Numbered from the stretch's first letter, positions 17,079 through 26,866 are shown. The stretch is DNA of 64,000 bases from Flavobacterium anhuiense (GCF_004151235.1 NZ_JUIV01000004.1:1-64000), one strand, 5' to 3'. Notes: generated by a model from the sequence alone, not told the origin. Translations and numbers: made by a program.

Positions 17079-18527
17079 ATGAAAAAATCAATCAAACTTA
17101 TTGCACTTTTTGTTGCCTTTCAGTTTTCCTCCTTTAGCACTTTTGCCCAAGATAAAGCACAGCAAATTGAACAGCTTCTTAACAAATATAACGAATACGG
17201 ACAATTTAACGGTTCTGCTTTGGTAGCAGAAAATGGAAAAGTAATTTTCAAAAAAGGTTTCGGTTCTGCCAACATGGAATGGAATATTCCGAATCAGCCT
17301 GATACTAAATTCAGATTGGGTTCCATCAGCAAACAATTTACCGCTCTTTTGATTGTAAAACTGGCAGAAGAAGGAAAAATCAAACTAGATGTTCCAATTA
17401 CAACTTATCTTTCAGATTATCCAAAAGAAAATGGAAGCAAAATCACGATTCATCATTTATTGACTCATACCTCTGGAATTCCAAATTATACTAACGCGCC
17501 AAATTTCCTTAGAGATAAAGCAAAAAACCCTTATACTCCAGAAGCGTTTGTAAAGACATTTTCTAGTCTTCCGCTAGATTTCGCTCCAGGGGAAAAGTTT
17601 AATTACAGTAATTCGGGTTATTTCTTATTAGGATACATTATCGAAAAAATTACAGGCAAAACATACGAGCAGAATTTACAGGAAACGATTTTTACGCCTT
17701 TAAAAATGGTTAATACAGGTTATGATCATAGTGAAGTTATTATAAAAAACAGAGCCGCTGGTTATGAAAAAGAAGGAAAGAAAATTGTCAATGCCTCTTA
17801 TATTGACATGAGTATTCCGTACGCCGCTGGATCTTTGTATTCTACTGTAGAAGATTTATATTTATGGGATCAAGCGCTTTATACCAATAAATTGCTTTCT
17901 GAAAAATCAATTGAATCTTTATTCAAACCTTACATTAAAGCATGGAATGGTTTCTACGGATATGGATGGTCAACTTATGAAGTGCCAAACGGAAACGATA
18001 AATTGACTGTTGTTGAGCACGGAGGTGGTATCAACGGATTTAATACCATTATTTCTCGAATTCCTAAAGACAAAAATCTTGTTGTTTTATTGAATAACAC
18101 TGGTGGAACTGTTTTAGGAGAAATGAATACAGCAATTCGTGCCATTTTATACAATCAGCCATTTAATCAGCCAAAAAAATCGTTGGCTCTTGATTTATTA
18201 GATATTTATAATGAAAAAGGTGCAACGGCTGGAACAGAAGCCTACAAAAAGCTAAAAAGCGATCCAACTTATGCCATTAAAGAAGGTGACATGAATAGAG
18301 TTGGATATCAATTATTGCAAACTGGAAAAAAGAAAGAAGCTATCGAAGTTTTCAAAATCAATGTTGATGCGTTCCCAAAATCAGGAAATGTTTATGACAG
18401 TTTAGGCGAAGCATATTTGGCTGACGGAGACAAAAAATTAGCAATGGTCAACTATAAAAAATCTGTTGAATTGGATCCTACAAATGAAGGCGGGAAAAAA
18501 GTTTTGGAAGAGCTTTCTAAAAAATAA
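17079..18527 (+). CDS. Secreted beta-lactamase-fold serine hydrolase with TPR tail
   Basis: 482 residues from the chosen start. The frame extends 32 codons upstream, but a clean signal peptide (MKKSIKLIALFVAFQFSS...FAQ) begins at 17079. The serine-hydrolase domain has S82-I-S-K85, Y176-S-N178 and H314-G-G, the complete class C/DD-peptidase triad of motifs. Residues about 390-480 form two or three TPR-like helix pairs (SGNVYDSLGEAYLADGDKKLA), a common fusion in Bacteroidota. A periplasmic hydrolase acting on peptide or ester bonds is likely. Confidence 0.88.
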   Translation: MKKSIKLIALFVAFQFSSFSTFAQDKAQQIEQLLNKYNEYGQFNGSALVAENGKVIFKKGFGSANMEWNIPNQPDTKFRLGSISKQFTALLIVKLAEEGKIKLDVPITTYLSDYPKENGSKITIHHLLTHTSGIPNYTNAPNFLRDKAKNPYTPEAFVKTFSSLPLDFAPGEKFNYSNSGYFLLGYIIEKITGKTYEQNLQETIFTPLKMVNTGYDHSEVIIKNRAAGYEKEGKKIVNASYIDMSIPYAAGSLYSTVEDLYLWDQALYTNKLLSEKSIESLFKPYIKAWNGFYGYGWSTYEVPNGNDKLTVVEHGGGINGFNTIISRIPKDKNLVVLLNNTGGTVLGEMNTAIRAILYNQPFNQPKKSLALDLLDIYNEKGATAGTEAYKKLKSDPTYAIKEGDMNRVGYQLLQTGKKKEAIEVFKINVDAFPKSGNVYDSLGEAYLADGDKKLAMVNYKKSVELDPTNEGGKKVLEELSKK

Positions 18528-18552
18528 AAGCAGGCAATTATATATTAAAGTG

Positions 18553-18597
18553 GCTCCGAAAAAGTAGATATAAAATCTATTTTTTCGGAGCTTTTTT
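18553..18597 (+). terminator. Terminator after the TPR-serine hydrolase
   Basis: A continuous hairpin, GCTCCGAAAAAGTAGAT against ATCTATTTTTTCGGAGC with a 5-base loop, ends in a T-run. Confidence 0.85.
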
Positions 18598-18678
18598 GTT
18601 ACAACTTGGGACATCCAAATCCGGTGAATTATTTTTTTAAAATACTATTTTAGCTCAACCAAAATAACTTAATTACCT

Positions 18679-19122
18679 ATGAAAAATCTAAAAAATCACA
18701 GTTACTTAGCTGTATTGTTATGCCTTTTTATTTCTTCTAAATCTTTATCTCAAAACAGTCAGCCACTGATGCCAAGTCAGCAGAACAAAATTATAATAGA
18801 CAGAATTGTTGAGGCAACTCGCTATAAAAATCATGTGATTGATTTCTGCCTTTCAAAAATAAATGAGGCTTCGGCAAAAGAAGGTTGGAACGAACAAAAA
18901 GCTATTGAAATTACGCAGAGCATTAATTACAAAAATTTCAGAGATGCGATCTACAATAGTTTTGTTGTTTTTGACGAAGTTGAATTGGAAACTTTATTAA
19001 AAGCTTACGAAAAAGACACTGCTTATCAAACACAAAATGTTATGACCAACAACAAAGTGCTTATTAATAATCTGAACATTTTTGCTGATGATATTGTGAA
19101 AGGGAAATATGTTTCTAAATAA
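18679..19122 (+). CDS. Secreted protein of unknown family
   Basis: 147 residues with a Sec signal peptide ending near SKSLSQ, then a predominantly helical mature part containing one cysteine (VIDFCLSK). It has no recognised domain; the pattern of charged helices resembles short DUF2059-like periplasmic proteins, but that is a weak impression. It stands alone between a terminator and a repeat-rich spacer. Confidence 0.65.
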   Translation: MKNLKNHSYLAVLLCLFISSKSLSQNSQPLMPSQQNKIIIDRIVEATRYKNHVIDFCLSKINEASAKEGWNEQKAIEITQSINYKNFRDAIYNSFVVFDEVELETLLKAYEKDTAYQTQNVMTNNKVLINNLNIFADDIVKGKYVSK

Positions 19123-19451
19123 GATGCTAAGGTTCTGAGATACTAAGATACTAAGATTCTAAGTTTTTTTAATCTTTGTCAAAATTTGAAATCAAATAGA
19201 TAAGGGACTTTAGCTTTAAATAAAAAACACAATCCTTGTCATTTCGACGAAGGAGAAATCTCCACAAGTAACTCCGTAACGAAAGTCCAATCTTTGTCGA
19301 GCTTCTCACGGAGATTTCTCCTTCGTCGAAATGACAAAAATACGCAAACCAACTTTAAATTTATCGTTTATCAAAGCCCTTTACTACTTGCTTTTAAACT
19401 TTGACAAAGATTGTAACTTGAAACTTCAAACCTGAAACTTGAAACCAAAAA
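19123..19451. other. Repeat-rich spacer
   Basis: It contains a run of short direct repeats (GATACTAAGATACTAAGATTC, about 19137-19160, seen degenerately at 42340-42378 and 45113-45141) and the 100-bp palindromic element at 19237-19336. No gene was seen. Confidence 0.6.
19237..19336. repeat. 100-bp palindromic element, copy 1
   Basis: The terminal arms start TGTCATTTCGACGAAGGAG and end with its reverse complement, continuing to about 27 paired bases. The interior carries AATCTTTGTCGAG next to the right arm. Copy 2 at 29806-29905 has the same length with the interior inverted. Confidence 0.85.
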
Positions 19452-21842
19452 TTATTTTTTCGGTTTCAAAACTAGTTTGGTGGATGTTTTTACGATTTCG
19501 TCTTTATTCAGTTTCATTTTTCTGAACTTTCCTGCGTTGTACATTTCAGCTTGATCGCTATAATGTTTGCTGAAAGGATTTCCAGATTGACCTGTTGGCA
19601 AAATACTCCAACTGTTTTCTACATCTGCAAAATCGACAATTCTTCTGGTTGAAGGTCCGCCTTTGGTGTAATATTTTCCTTCGTCATTAAATCCGAAGAA
19701 TAAATTATTGATTACTTCATTTGAACCTGGAGAATTGAACGGACCGACATTAAACAGTCCGCGAAGCGCTTTGACTTTTCCTAATGGATGTTCGTGTTCT
19801 ACGGTATGTACTTTCCCCCAATTCCATTCTGCAATATTTTCTCCTAACTGATTTTGCAAAGCAATAACAGCATCGTGAAATGATTTTGAAACAACATCTG
19901 TTCTCGTTTCTTTCACATTTTTTGTTTTGATATTATCCCACCAAATCGAATTTTCATGTTTAATTTGGTTCGCGATGACTTGTTTCCCTAGAGAAATTCC
20001 CAAAAATAAATTAAAATTGTCTTCGCCCATTTCATCTTCAAATGTATTTTTCAGATACAAGTAAATCCATTTGTTGTAAATCGTTGGCGCAACATCTTCT
20101 GTATTTGTTGTTCCTTTCCAAGATTTTAAAACTCCCAAAACTTCTTTTTCATTATACGAAAGCGGTTTATTGTCTAAACTTGCAATTAAGTTTTTTACTA
20201 CCTCAACAGCGACATCAGAAGTATTGTCATAAATCATTTTACTGATAGCTTCCTTATCCCAATCAGATTTTGCATCTAAAATTCCTGAGATTCTTTTCGC
20301 ACGATCTTCTGGCAGATAATATCCCGGATATAAATAGCCATTATCTATAGCTTCAGGCTGATTATTGGCAGAATACACATATCCCCAAGCTGGATTCTCA
20401 GCTGATGGATTTTCTTCAAAATCTAAAAACTTAGTAATATCATCTTTTCCGCTTGAACCGTCTAAAATTAAATGTGTATTAACGTCTTCATTATGTCTGT
20501 ACAATTTCCCGCTCGCCCACCAAGCCACATTTCCTTTAGCATCACCATACATTACATTCAATCCAGGCGCAGCAATTAAACTCACAGACTTTTTAAAATC
20601 CGTAGTGTTTTTAGCATGAGAAAGACCGTAAGCCGCGTCTAAAATCTGAATCGGCTCTCTTGTATATGTCCAAGACATTGCAATCGGATTTTTCTTTTCC
20701 AAACGATCGATAAAATCATTCATAACTGGACCATGACGCGTAATTTTAACTTCCAAAACTACATCTGAAGAATCTTTTACTTTTATCGTTTTTTTTCTGA
20801 TTTCATATTTACCGAAACCTATCGGAGTCTGATATTGAGAAGCATCATCAGCTTTATTTTTTTCTTGATAAAAATCGATATCATCATTTTCGAACATCGT
20901 TAAACCGTAAGCGTAATCTCTGTTATGAGCCAAAAGCGGAAATGGAGTTCCTGCTAAATAACAGCCGTATAATTCATGTTTTGGTGTTACAATATGCGCT
21001 TCATACCAAGTTGCAGGCTGCGAAAATCCGATATGCGGATCATTTGCAAAAATAACTTTTCCAGTTTTCGATTTATGAGGCCCAACAACCCAACTGTTGC
21101 TTCCAACAAATGGCGGAATCGGAGATTGATCCAACATTTCAGTTATAGATTTTGAAATCTCAGTGTATTCTTCAGTTTTCTCTTTTGAGATTTTAATTCT
21201 GGTATTATTAAATTCTCCTTCAATACCCAAATCTTTCAAATAAGCAGCACCGTATTTATTTTTAATATCTGTCAATAATGGGTCTGTTTTTTGAGCCATC
21301 GCAAAACTAAAAGACATATAACCAAAAATATTATAAACGTCTTTTATAGTAAACTTTTGCTTTTTTACGCCAACCAAAGTAAATTCTATGGGCGTAACTC
21401 CTTCCTCCAAATACTGATTAATTCCGTCCAGATAAGCCTGAGTCAGTTTATAGCTTTCGCTGTTTTTGTCCAATTTCGCAATGGCTTTCGCCGAAGCTTC
21501 TTCAATTCCAATTCCGGCAAAAAATTTGTCGTTTTTAAGTGCAACTCCTCCAAAAATTTCAGACAAACGACCGGGAGCAATACGGCGTAACAATTCCATC
21601 TGCCACAATCGTTCCTGTGCATGCACATAACCAAGTGCTGTCATGGCATCTTTTTCAGAATCTGCATAAATATGAGGCACTCCAAAATCGTCAAAATAGA
21701 CCGTTGTTTCTTTTTCAAGATTTTTTAATTCTAATGAGCCTTCATATTTAGGCTTTAAATGAAAAATATAAGCGCACAAACCAATCGCAAGAATTACTAT
21801 AAGAACCAATAAGGCCAACAGGATTTTTTTAATTATTCTCAT
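19452..21842 (-). CDS. Penicillin-acylase-family Ntn hydrolase
   Basis: A 796-residue N-terminal-nucleophile hydrolase of the penicillin G/quorum-signal acylase family. An N-terminal anchor (about residues 7-27) precedes the alpha-like chain, which has the family start TTVYFDDFGVPHIYA. The autocatalytic site is GSNSWVVGP with Ser248 as the predicted nucleophile after cleavage, and ANDPHIGFSQPATWYEAH is the typical substrate-pocket run. Substrates range from beta-lactams to acyl-homoserine lactones and cannot be assigned. Monocistronic. Confidence 0.92.
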   Translation of the reverse strand: MRIIKKILLALLVLIVILAIGLCAYIFHLKPKYEGSLELKNLEKETTVYFDDFGVPHIYADSEKDAMTALGYVHAQERLWQMELLRRIAPGRLSEIFGGVALKNDKFFAGIGIEEASAKAIAKLDKNSESYKLTQAYLDGINQYLEEGVTPIEFTLVGVKKQKFTIKDVYNIFGYMSFSFAMAQKTDPLLTDIKNKYGAAYLKDLGIEGEFNNTRIKISKEKTEEYTEISKSITEMLDQSPIPPFVGSNSWVVGPHKSKTGKVIFANDPHIGFSQPATWYEAHIVTPKHELYGCYLAGTPFPLLAHNRDYAYGLTMFENDDIDFYQEKNKADDASQYQTPIGFGKYEIRKKTIKVKDSSDVVLEVKITRHGPVMNDFIDRLEKKNPIAMSWTYTREPIQILDAAYGLSHAKNTTDFKKSVSLIAAPGLNVMYGDAKGNVAWWASGKLYRHNEDVNTHLILDGSSGKDDITKFLDFEENPSAENPAWGYVYSANNQPEAIDNGYLYPGYYLPEDRAKRISGILDAKSDWDKEAISKMIYDNTSDVAVEVVKNLIASLDNKPLSYNEKEVLGVLKSWKGTTNTEDVAPTIYNKWIYLYLKNTFEDEMGEDNFNLFLGISLGKQVIANQIKHENSIWWDNIKTKNVKETRTDVVSKSFHDAVIALQNQLGENIAEWNWGKVHTVEHEHPLGKVKALRGLFNVGPFNSPGSNEVINNLFFGFNDEGKYYTKGGPSTRRIVDFADVENSWSILPTGQSGNPFSKHYSDQAEMYNAGKFRKMKLNKDEIVKTSTKLVLKPKK

Positions 21843-21950
21843 ATTCTGAAAGAGGATGAAATTTGTAATAATGTAATTTTTCTAAAAAATTTTATAAGAG
21901 ACAATCGTCTTTAAAACTCTAAATTTATGTATTTAAAATTAATACTATAA

Positions 21951-23507
21951 ATGTCAATCTATAAAAAAATAGCGATTGTAGTAATTTCTCTTTTTGTAAT
22001 AGTAATTCTCGCCAATGTCGGATTGAATTACTGGATCAAAAAACAACTTCCAATCATTATTCACGAAAAAAATAAAACCGCATATAATATCAATTATGAA
22101 AAAATTGAAGTTTCTCTTTTTTCTAGAAATATTAATGCCCAGACTTTGCTTGTAAGTCCGAAAAACGAGCCTAAAGACAGTAAAAATGGGCTTTTTTCAA
22201 AAATCGAATCCGTCACCATAAAACACTTCAACATTTGGGATTTGGCTTTTCGTGACATCATTCAAGCTGAGAGTATCATTATTAATAAACCACGAATCAT
22301 TTTATACAAAAAAGGCGAAAAATTAATCAATAACAGTAAAAGCATTGAGAAAGAAATTATTGATCCGTTCCGAAAAATTATAGCCGTTTCTAATATTTAC
22401 CTGAACGACGGATCTGTTGATGTTGTTTCTTTAGATACAGAAAAACCAATTTTCAGCGTAAAAAAAATCCTTCTAAAACTAGAAGGCATTTTAATTACAG
22501 ATGCTACTTTAAAAGAAAAAATTCCGATTCGATATGAAAAGTACGCTCTAGTTTGCGACAGTTTGTTTTACAGGCCAAATGGTTTCTATTACATCAATAT
22601 TGGAAAAATAAGTACCGAAAAGAATTTTTTAAAGATTAATAATTTCTCAAATCTTCCTCAATTTGAGCGATACGAATTTGTAAAACGTCTTGATAAAGAA
22701 AAAGACATTTACAATTTAAAATTTGACTCGGCTCAAGTTGCAAAAATGGATTGGGGATTTAAAAACAATCAATTTTATTTTAAAGCCAATTCGCTTGTGA
22801 TCAATCATTTTGACGCCAATATTTACCGCGGAAAAATGTTGAAAGATGATCCAAGCAAAAAATATCTTTACAATCATTTACTGCGAAATCTGAAATTTCC
22901 GCTTCAGATTGACACATTGCAAGTTTTAAAATCAAAATTGGTTTACGAAGAAGAACTTGATTTTGCTGATGGTCCGGGAGTACTTACATTTGATCGTTTT
23001 AATTTGCAAGCAACTAATCTGAAAAGTGGTTTTGGGTTAAAAAAAACGGATGATGTAAAAATCAAAGTCAAATGTATTTTTATGAAAAATTCTCCTCTTG
23101 ATGTCGATTGGAGTTTTAATGTTTTAGATAAAAGCGACGGATTTCATATTCAAGGTGTAATTTCAAATTTCGATGTTGGCGCCATGACAAGATTCACCAA
23201 ACCGTACATCAACACTACGTTTACTGGAACTTTCAATAAATACCGTTTTAATTTCTACGGAAACGATAATGGATCAAAAGGAAATGCTTCTTTAGATTAT
23301 GATGATCTTAAAGTCAAATTGTATAAAAAGAATAAACCAGAAAAAGAGGCAAAACTTAAAACGGCAGTCGCCAATTTATTAGTCAAAAATGATTCGAAAG
23401 ATGGAGCCAAAACCGCAGAAGTCGAAGTAGAGCGGCTTCAAGATAGATCGTTCTACAATCTTTTGTGGAGAAGCATTGCAGAATCTTTGAAGAAGATTTT
23501 GATTTAA
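21951..23507 (+). CDS. AsmA-like membrane-anchored protein
   Basis: 518 residues: one N-terminal membrane helix (about 5-27) then a long beta-rich periplasmic part, consistent with the AsmA/DUF748 group that spans the periplasm and shapes lipid transport between membranes. The tail is lysine-rich and ends with an amphipathic helix (NLLWRSIAESLKKILI). The family call rests on overall architecture and is moderate. It diverges from the penicillin-acylase gene over 108 bases. Confidence 0.6.
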   Translation: MSIYKKIAIVVISLFVIVILANVGLNYWIKKQLPIIIHEKNKTAYNINYEKIEVSLFSRNINAQTLLVSPKNEPKDSKNGLFSKIESVTIKHFNIWDLAFRDIIQAESIIINKPRIILYKKGEKLINNSKSIEKEIIDPFRKIIAVSNIYLNDGSVDVVSLDTEKPIFSVKKILLKLEGILITDATLKEKIPIRYEKYALVCDSLFYRPNGFYYINIGKISTEKNFLKINNFSNLPQFERYEFVKRLDKEKDIYNLKFDSAQVAKMDWGFKNNQFYFKANSLVINHFDANIYRGKMLKDDPSKKYLYNHLLRNLKFPLQIDTLQVLKSKLVYEEELDFADGPGVLTFDRFNLQATNLKSGFGLKKTDDVKIKVKCIFMKNSPLDVDWSFNVLDKSDGFHIQGVISNFDVGAMTRFTKPYINTTFTGTFNKYRFNFYGNDNGSKGNASLDYDDLKVKLYKKNKPEKEAKLKTAVANLLVKNDSKDGAKTAEVEVERLQDRSFYNLLWRSIAESLKKILI

Positions 23508-23858
23508 TTTTTTTTCTGCCACGGCTCAAGCGATAGCGAACAGGCGAAGCAATTCACGAATTATTTTTTAAAATCTTTCTGGCAACATAGCCTGCGGTTT
23601 CAACCGCAGGAACACAACGGATTTCCACAATACGTTCCTCGCAATGCGTTTCCCGCGGTTGAAACCGCGGGCTATATTTTTATGATTAGTAATCCATATC
23701 TTTTTCATTCTGAAAAACCAGAAGGCATAACATTAAAAAAAAAAATCAATTCGTGTTAATTCGTGTAATTCGTGGCAACCAATCTGCAAACCTGACATTT
23801 ATCAGGTTTTAGGCCAAAATATTTTTTTTCATTTGTTTCTATTTTAATCCGAATACAA
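23508..23858. other. Repeat-rich spacer
   Basis: 351 bases with three repeat types: a fragment with AGCGAACAGGCGAAGC whose inverse recurs at 39755-39778, the GCGGTTTCAACCGC palindrome (23587-23675), and AATTCGTG repeats (23745-23777). No gene was seen. Confidence 0.6.
23587..23675. repeat. ATAGCC-GCGGTTTCAACCGC palindromic element, copy 1
   Basis: Two internally palindromic GCGGTTTCAACCGC / GCGGTTGAAACCGC units face each other at the ends, closed by ATAGCC and GGCTAT. A decayed copy is at 45224-45300. Confidence 0.75.
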
Positions 23859-25655
23859 ATGACAAAAAATAATCTGCATACTTTTCATATTCCAGTAATG
23901 GGACTTGCTTATACCATTGACAGTCCTATTCGAGTAGCCCAATACGGAATTTCATCTGTTATTGCTCTCGCTGATGATGATCTGATTGAAAAGATGCGTA
24001 ATTTTTATAGCACTAAATTCAATATTCCATACGAAGAAATTACTCAAAAATTTCATGACTATCGTGCTGAAAGAATTACCTCTTACTTAAATTTAGTCGA
24101 TAAGATTGTAAAAGAGAAATTCGAAAATTTCAAAATAGAATTGGCGGAAAGCAAAACGGCTTTAGAAAATTTCATGTCAATGCTGCCGAATACTTCTGAT
24201 ATTAAAAAGGGATTTCAGAATTTACTGGATGACGGAATCGCTTTTAAAGAGAACATTCAGAATTATATCGAATCTCATCTTTTTCCTGGAGAAATTGACG
24301 TCAATATTATGACCAAATTGGACAAAGATAATTTCATCAAAAACGAACAGCTTCCAATTGAGTTTAATGATGCACATGCGGCTTTAAGGGGTTTTGCAAA
24401 TAGCAATTTACAATCTTCTGTGGTACTTTCTGCAGGAATGAATCCGAGATTATTTGGCTACTTCGAAAACTTCAAAGATTTTTTTCCGAATGAAAACAAC
24501 GAGCTTAGAAAGAAAATTATCTTAAAAGTAAGCGATTTTAGATCGGCAATGATTCAAGGAAATTTCTTGGCTAAAAAAGGTCTTTGGGTTTCAGAATATC
24601 GAATCGAATCAGGATTAAACTGCGGCGGACACGCTTTTGCAACCGATGGACTTCTTCTGGGTACTATTTTAGAAGAATTCAAGCAGAAAAAAGATCAATT
24701 GATACAATCTGCCCACGAATTAATGATTAAAGCTTTACAGGCAAAAAATCAGCATTTTCCAGAAAATCCTTTAGAATTGAAAATTACCGTTCAAGGTGGT
24801 GTTGGAACAGCGGCAGAACATGAGTTTTTATTAGACGAATATAATGTTGATTCTGTTGGTTGGGGTTCGCCATTTTTATTAGTTCCTGAAGCGACATCTG
24901 TAGATAAAGAAACTCGCAATTTATTGATGAATGCCAAAGAAGATGATTTTTATTTAAGCAATATTTCTCCATTGGGAGTTCCATTCAATACTTTAAAAGG
25001 AACTACAAACGAATTCTTAAAGCAAAAACGAATTCACGAGAATAAAGCGGGAAGTTCATGCCCGAAGAAATTTTTAGCTTTAAGCAAAGAATACGATCCG
25101 CACGGAATTTGCACAGCTTCAAAAAAATATCAAGATATAAAACTGGAAGAATTAGAGGCAAAAAAGGATTCTTTATCTACTGATGAATTTGAAAAAAGCA
25201 AAATTAAAATTACTGAGAAATCGTGTCTGTGCGTTGGTTTGGCAAATGCTTCTTATCTAGAAAACAACATTAAAATAAAAGGTCAGGCACAAGGCGTAGT
25301 AATTTGCCCCGGACCAAACTTGGCGTATTTTGATCAGGAAGTGTCTTTAAAAGAAATGATCCAGCATATCTATCAAGGAAAATCAGTTATTAGAACTGAG
25401 CGCCCAAACTTGTTTATAAAAGAGCTTAAAATGTATATCAGTTATTTTAGAAATGAAATTCAATCTGTTTCTGAAGAACTTACCTCAGCTCAGCTTAAAA
25501 AGTGGAATTCTTTTAAATCTAACCTGTTAGATGGAATTGAGTATTATAAAAATTTATTTGAATCGACGTCAGTCTTTAAGGGTCATCTTGGTCAACTCGA
25601 TTCTTGTAAATCAGAATTAGTTGGTATAAAAATTCCCGTTTCAGAGTTGGTTTAA
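23859..25655 (+). CDS. Unassigned 598-residue cysteine-rich protein
   Basis: A soluble protein without signal peptide or membrane helix. The N-terminal part (1-150) is helical. The centre holds GLNCGGHAFATDG (C255), then VQGGVGTAAEHEFLL from about residue 311 and VDSVGWGSPFLLVPEA, glycine patterns like the phosphate-binding end of FMN-dependent TIM barrels (nitronate monooxygenase, PfaD). Further cysteines C401, C418, C456, C458 and C483 lie in SSCPKK, GICTAS, KSCLC and ICPGPN and could bind Fe-S or zinc. The flavin/Fe-S idea is inference from motif shape. Its own terminator follows and no partner gene is adjacent. Confidence 0.6.
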   Translation: MTKNNLHTFHIPVMGLAYTIDSPIRVAQYGISSVIALADDDLIEKMRNFYSTKFNIPYEEITQKFHDYRAERITSYLNLVDKIVKEKFENFKIELAESKTALENFMSMLPNTSDIKKGFQNLLDDGIAFKENIQNYIESHLFPGEIDVNIMTKLDKDNFIKNEQLPIEFNDAHAALRGFANSNLQSSVVLSAGMNPRLFGYFENFKDFFPNENNELRKKIILKVSDFRSAMIQGNFLAKKGLWVSEYRIESGLNCGGHAFATDGLLLGTILEEFKQKKDQLIQSAHELMIKALQAKNQHFPENPLELKITVQGGVGTAAEHEFLLDEYNVDSVGWGSPFLLVPEATSVDKETRNLLMNAKEDDFYLSNISPLGVPFNTLKGTTNEFLKQKRIHENKAGSSCPKKFLALSKEYDPHGICTASKKYQDIKLEELEAKKDSLSTDEFEKSKIKITEKSCLCVGLANASYLENNIKIKGQAQGVVICPGPNLAYFDQEVSLKEMIQHIYQGKSVIRTERPNLFIKELKMYISYFRNEIQSVSEELTSAQLKKWNSFKSNLLDGIEYYKNLFESTSVFKGHLGQLDSCKSELVGIKIPVSELV

Positions 25656-25662
25656 AATTGAA

Positions 25663-25700
25663 AACCCCAAATTATAAAATAATTTTGGGGTTTGTTTTTT
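25663..25700 (+). terminator. Terminator after the 598-residue protein
   Basis: AACCCCAAATTAT pairs with ATAATTTTGGGGTT and is followed by a T8-rich tract. Confidence 0.85.
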
Positions 25701-25803
25701 TTAATGAAATGGAAAAAAATCAATTTTTACATATCAGAATTAATAACTTGCAGGTTACAACACAATATTTTTTAAACTCGTTTTACTTTTTAAAATTCAA
25801 TTT

Positions 25804-26376
25804 ATGAAAAAGATTTATGCTAAAGAACATATTTTAAAATGTTTTGTTTTGATTTTATTTTCAACTTACCCTTCCTTCTCTAACAATTTGAAACTTTCTG
25901 ATTTTTGCAAAATCGAAATTGGCATAAAACGTACTGATGCAGAAAAAATCATTGGTGCATCATACCAAAAAGTAAGATCTAGTTTTGTTTATAAATTAGA
26001 CTATAAATGCAAAATGAAACTGATTTACAAAAATGATAAACTAATTCAAATGTATTTTATTGATGCTTGTGCAAAAGAATACAAATTAGATTCATCTAAT
26101 AAAAACTTTAGACCTTTTAGATATCAAACTTCAGAATCAGTTATTGAAAAAATTACTATAAACGATTTTTGCAAAATTAAATTAGGCATGAAACGTAATA
26201 AAGTATTGAATTTAATTGGCAATCAAACTGGTAATCAGGGATCTGGAATTGTTTGGGATGAATATCAATTTCCAGACAAATCTTATTTTAAATTATGGTA
26301 CAATAATGAAGACAAACTCGAGTTGCTTAAATATGTTGACTCTTGCGGAAGAGAATATCTATTAGAATCTAAATGA
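25804..26376 (+). CDS. Secreted protein with two BamE-like repeats
   Basis: 190 residues with an N-terminal hydrophobic export signal and two similar halves. LSDFCKIEIGIKRTDAEKIIG (about 31-51) matches INDFCKIKLGMKRNKVLNLIG (about 120-140), and each half ends with a conserved cysteine phrase (DACAKEYKL / DSCGREYLL). The helix-then-strand pattern resembles the SmpA/BamE fold, but no lipobox is seen. Two cysteines per half suggest disulfides. Function unknown. Confidence 0.65.
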   Translation: MKKIYAKEHILKCFVLILFSTYPSFSNNLKLSDFCKIEIGIKRTDAEKIIGASYQKVRSSFVYKLDYKCKMKLIYKNDKLIQMYFIDACAKEYKLDSSNKNFRPFRYQTSESVIEKITINDFCKIKLGMKRNKVLNLIGNQTGNQGSGIVWDEYQFPDKSYFKLWYNNEDKLELLKYVDSCGREYLLESK

Positions 26377-26390
26377 AAAAGCACTTAATT

Positions 26391-26426
26391 AAAATGGCAG
26401 TCAAGTAAAACGACTGCCATTTTTTA
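26391..26426. terminator. Two-way terminator
   Basis: AAAATGGCAGTC pairs with GACTGCCATTTTTT round a 9-base loop, between converging genes. Confidence 0.85.
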
Positions 26427-26443
26427 TTTAATATATAAATTTA

Positions 26444-26866
26444 CTATTCTTTCTTTTTGTTTTTACTGTCAATAACAGCTCCTGTTCCTGTTCCTAAGGC
26501 AGCTCCAGCCAAACCACCAATAATGGCACCTTCTCCTTTTTTCTTACTAACAATAGCTCCCGTTGCAGCTCCAACTCCAGCACCAATTACAGCGCCTTTA
26601 GCAGTTGCACTCCAACCTTTCTTTTTAGCTGGTGCAGCTGTTGCATCTTGCTGATGCACTACAACAACTTTCTCTTTTTGAGCTTCGATTTTTTCCTCGT
26701 TTAATTTTGCCATTTCAGTCTTCATCGAATCGATAACACGCTGTTTGTTAATCTCGACTTTCATTGAATCAATGCTGGCTTGTTTGGCTTTATTTATATC
26801 TTCTTTGTTTTGTTGTTGACAAGAAGTTAAAAATATCACGGTCAATAAAATATATAAGCCTTTCAT
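26444..26866 (-). CDS. Lipoprotein with glycine-zipper domain
   Basis: 140 residues: lipobox LTSC with Cys16, a charged helical segment with a duplicated IDSMK(V/T)E motif (about 32-55), then a glycine-zipper (AVIGAGVGAATGAIVSKKKG, about 90-109, and GAIIGGLAGAALGTGTGA) of the type that inserts into or spans membranes. The lysine-rich tail ends KNKKKE. Glycine-zipper lipoproteins are common envelope stress or structural proteins; the precise role is not known. Confidence 0.8.
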   Translation of the reverse strand: MKGLYILLTVIFLTSCQQQNKEDINKAKQASIDSMKVEINKQRVIDSMKTEMAKLNEEKIEAQKEKVVVVHQQDATAAPAKKKGWSATAKGAVIGAGVGAATGAIVSKKKGEGAIIGGLAGAALGTGTGAVIDSKNKKKE

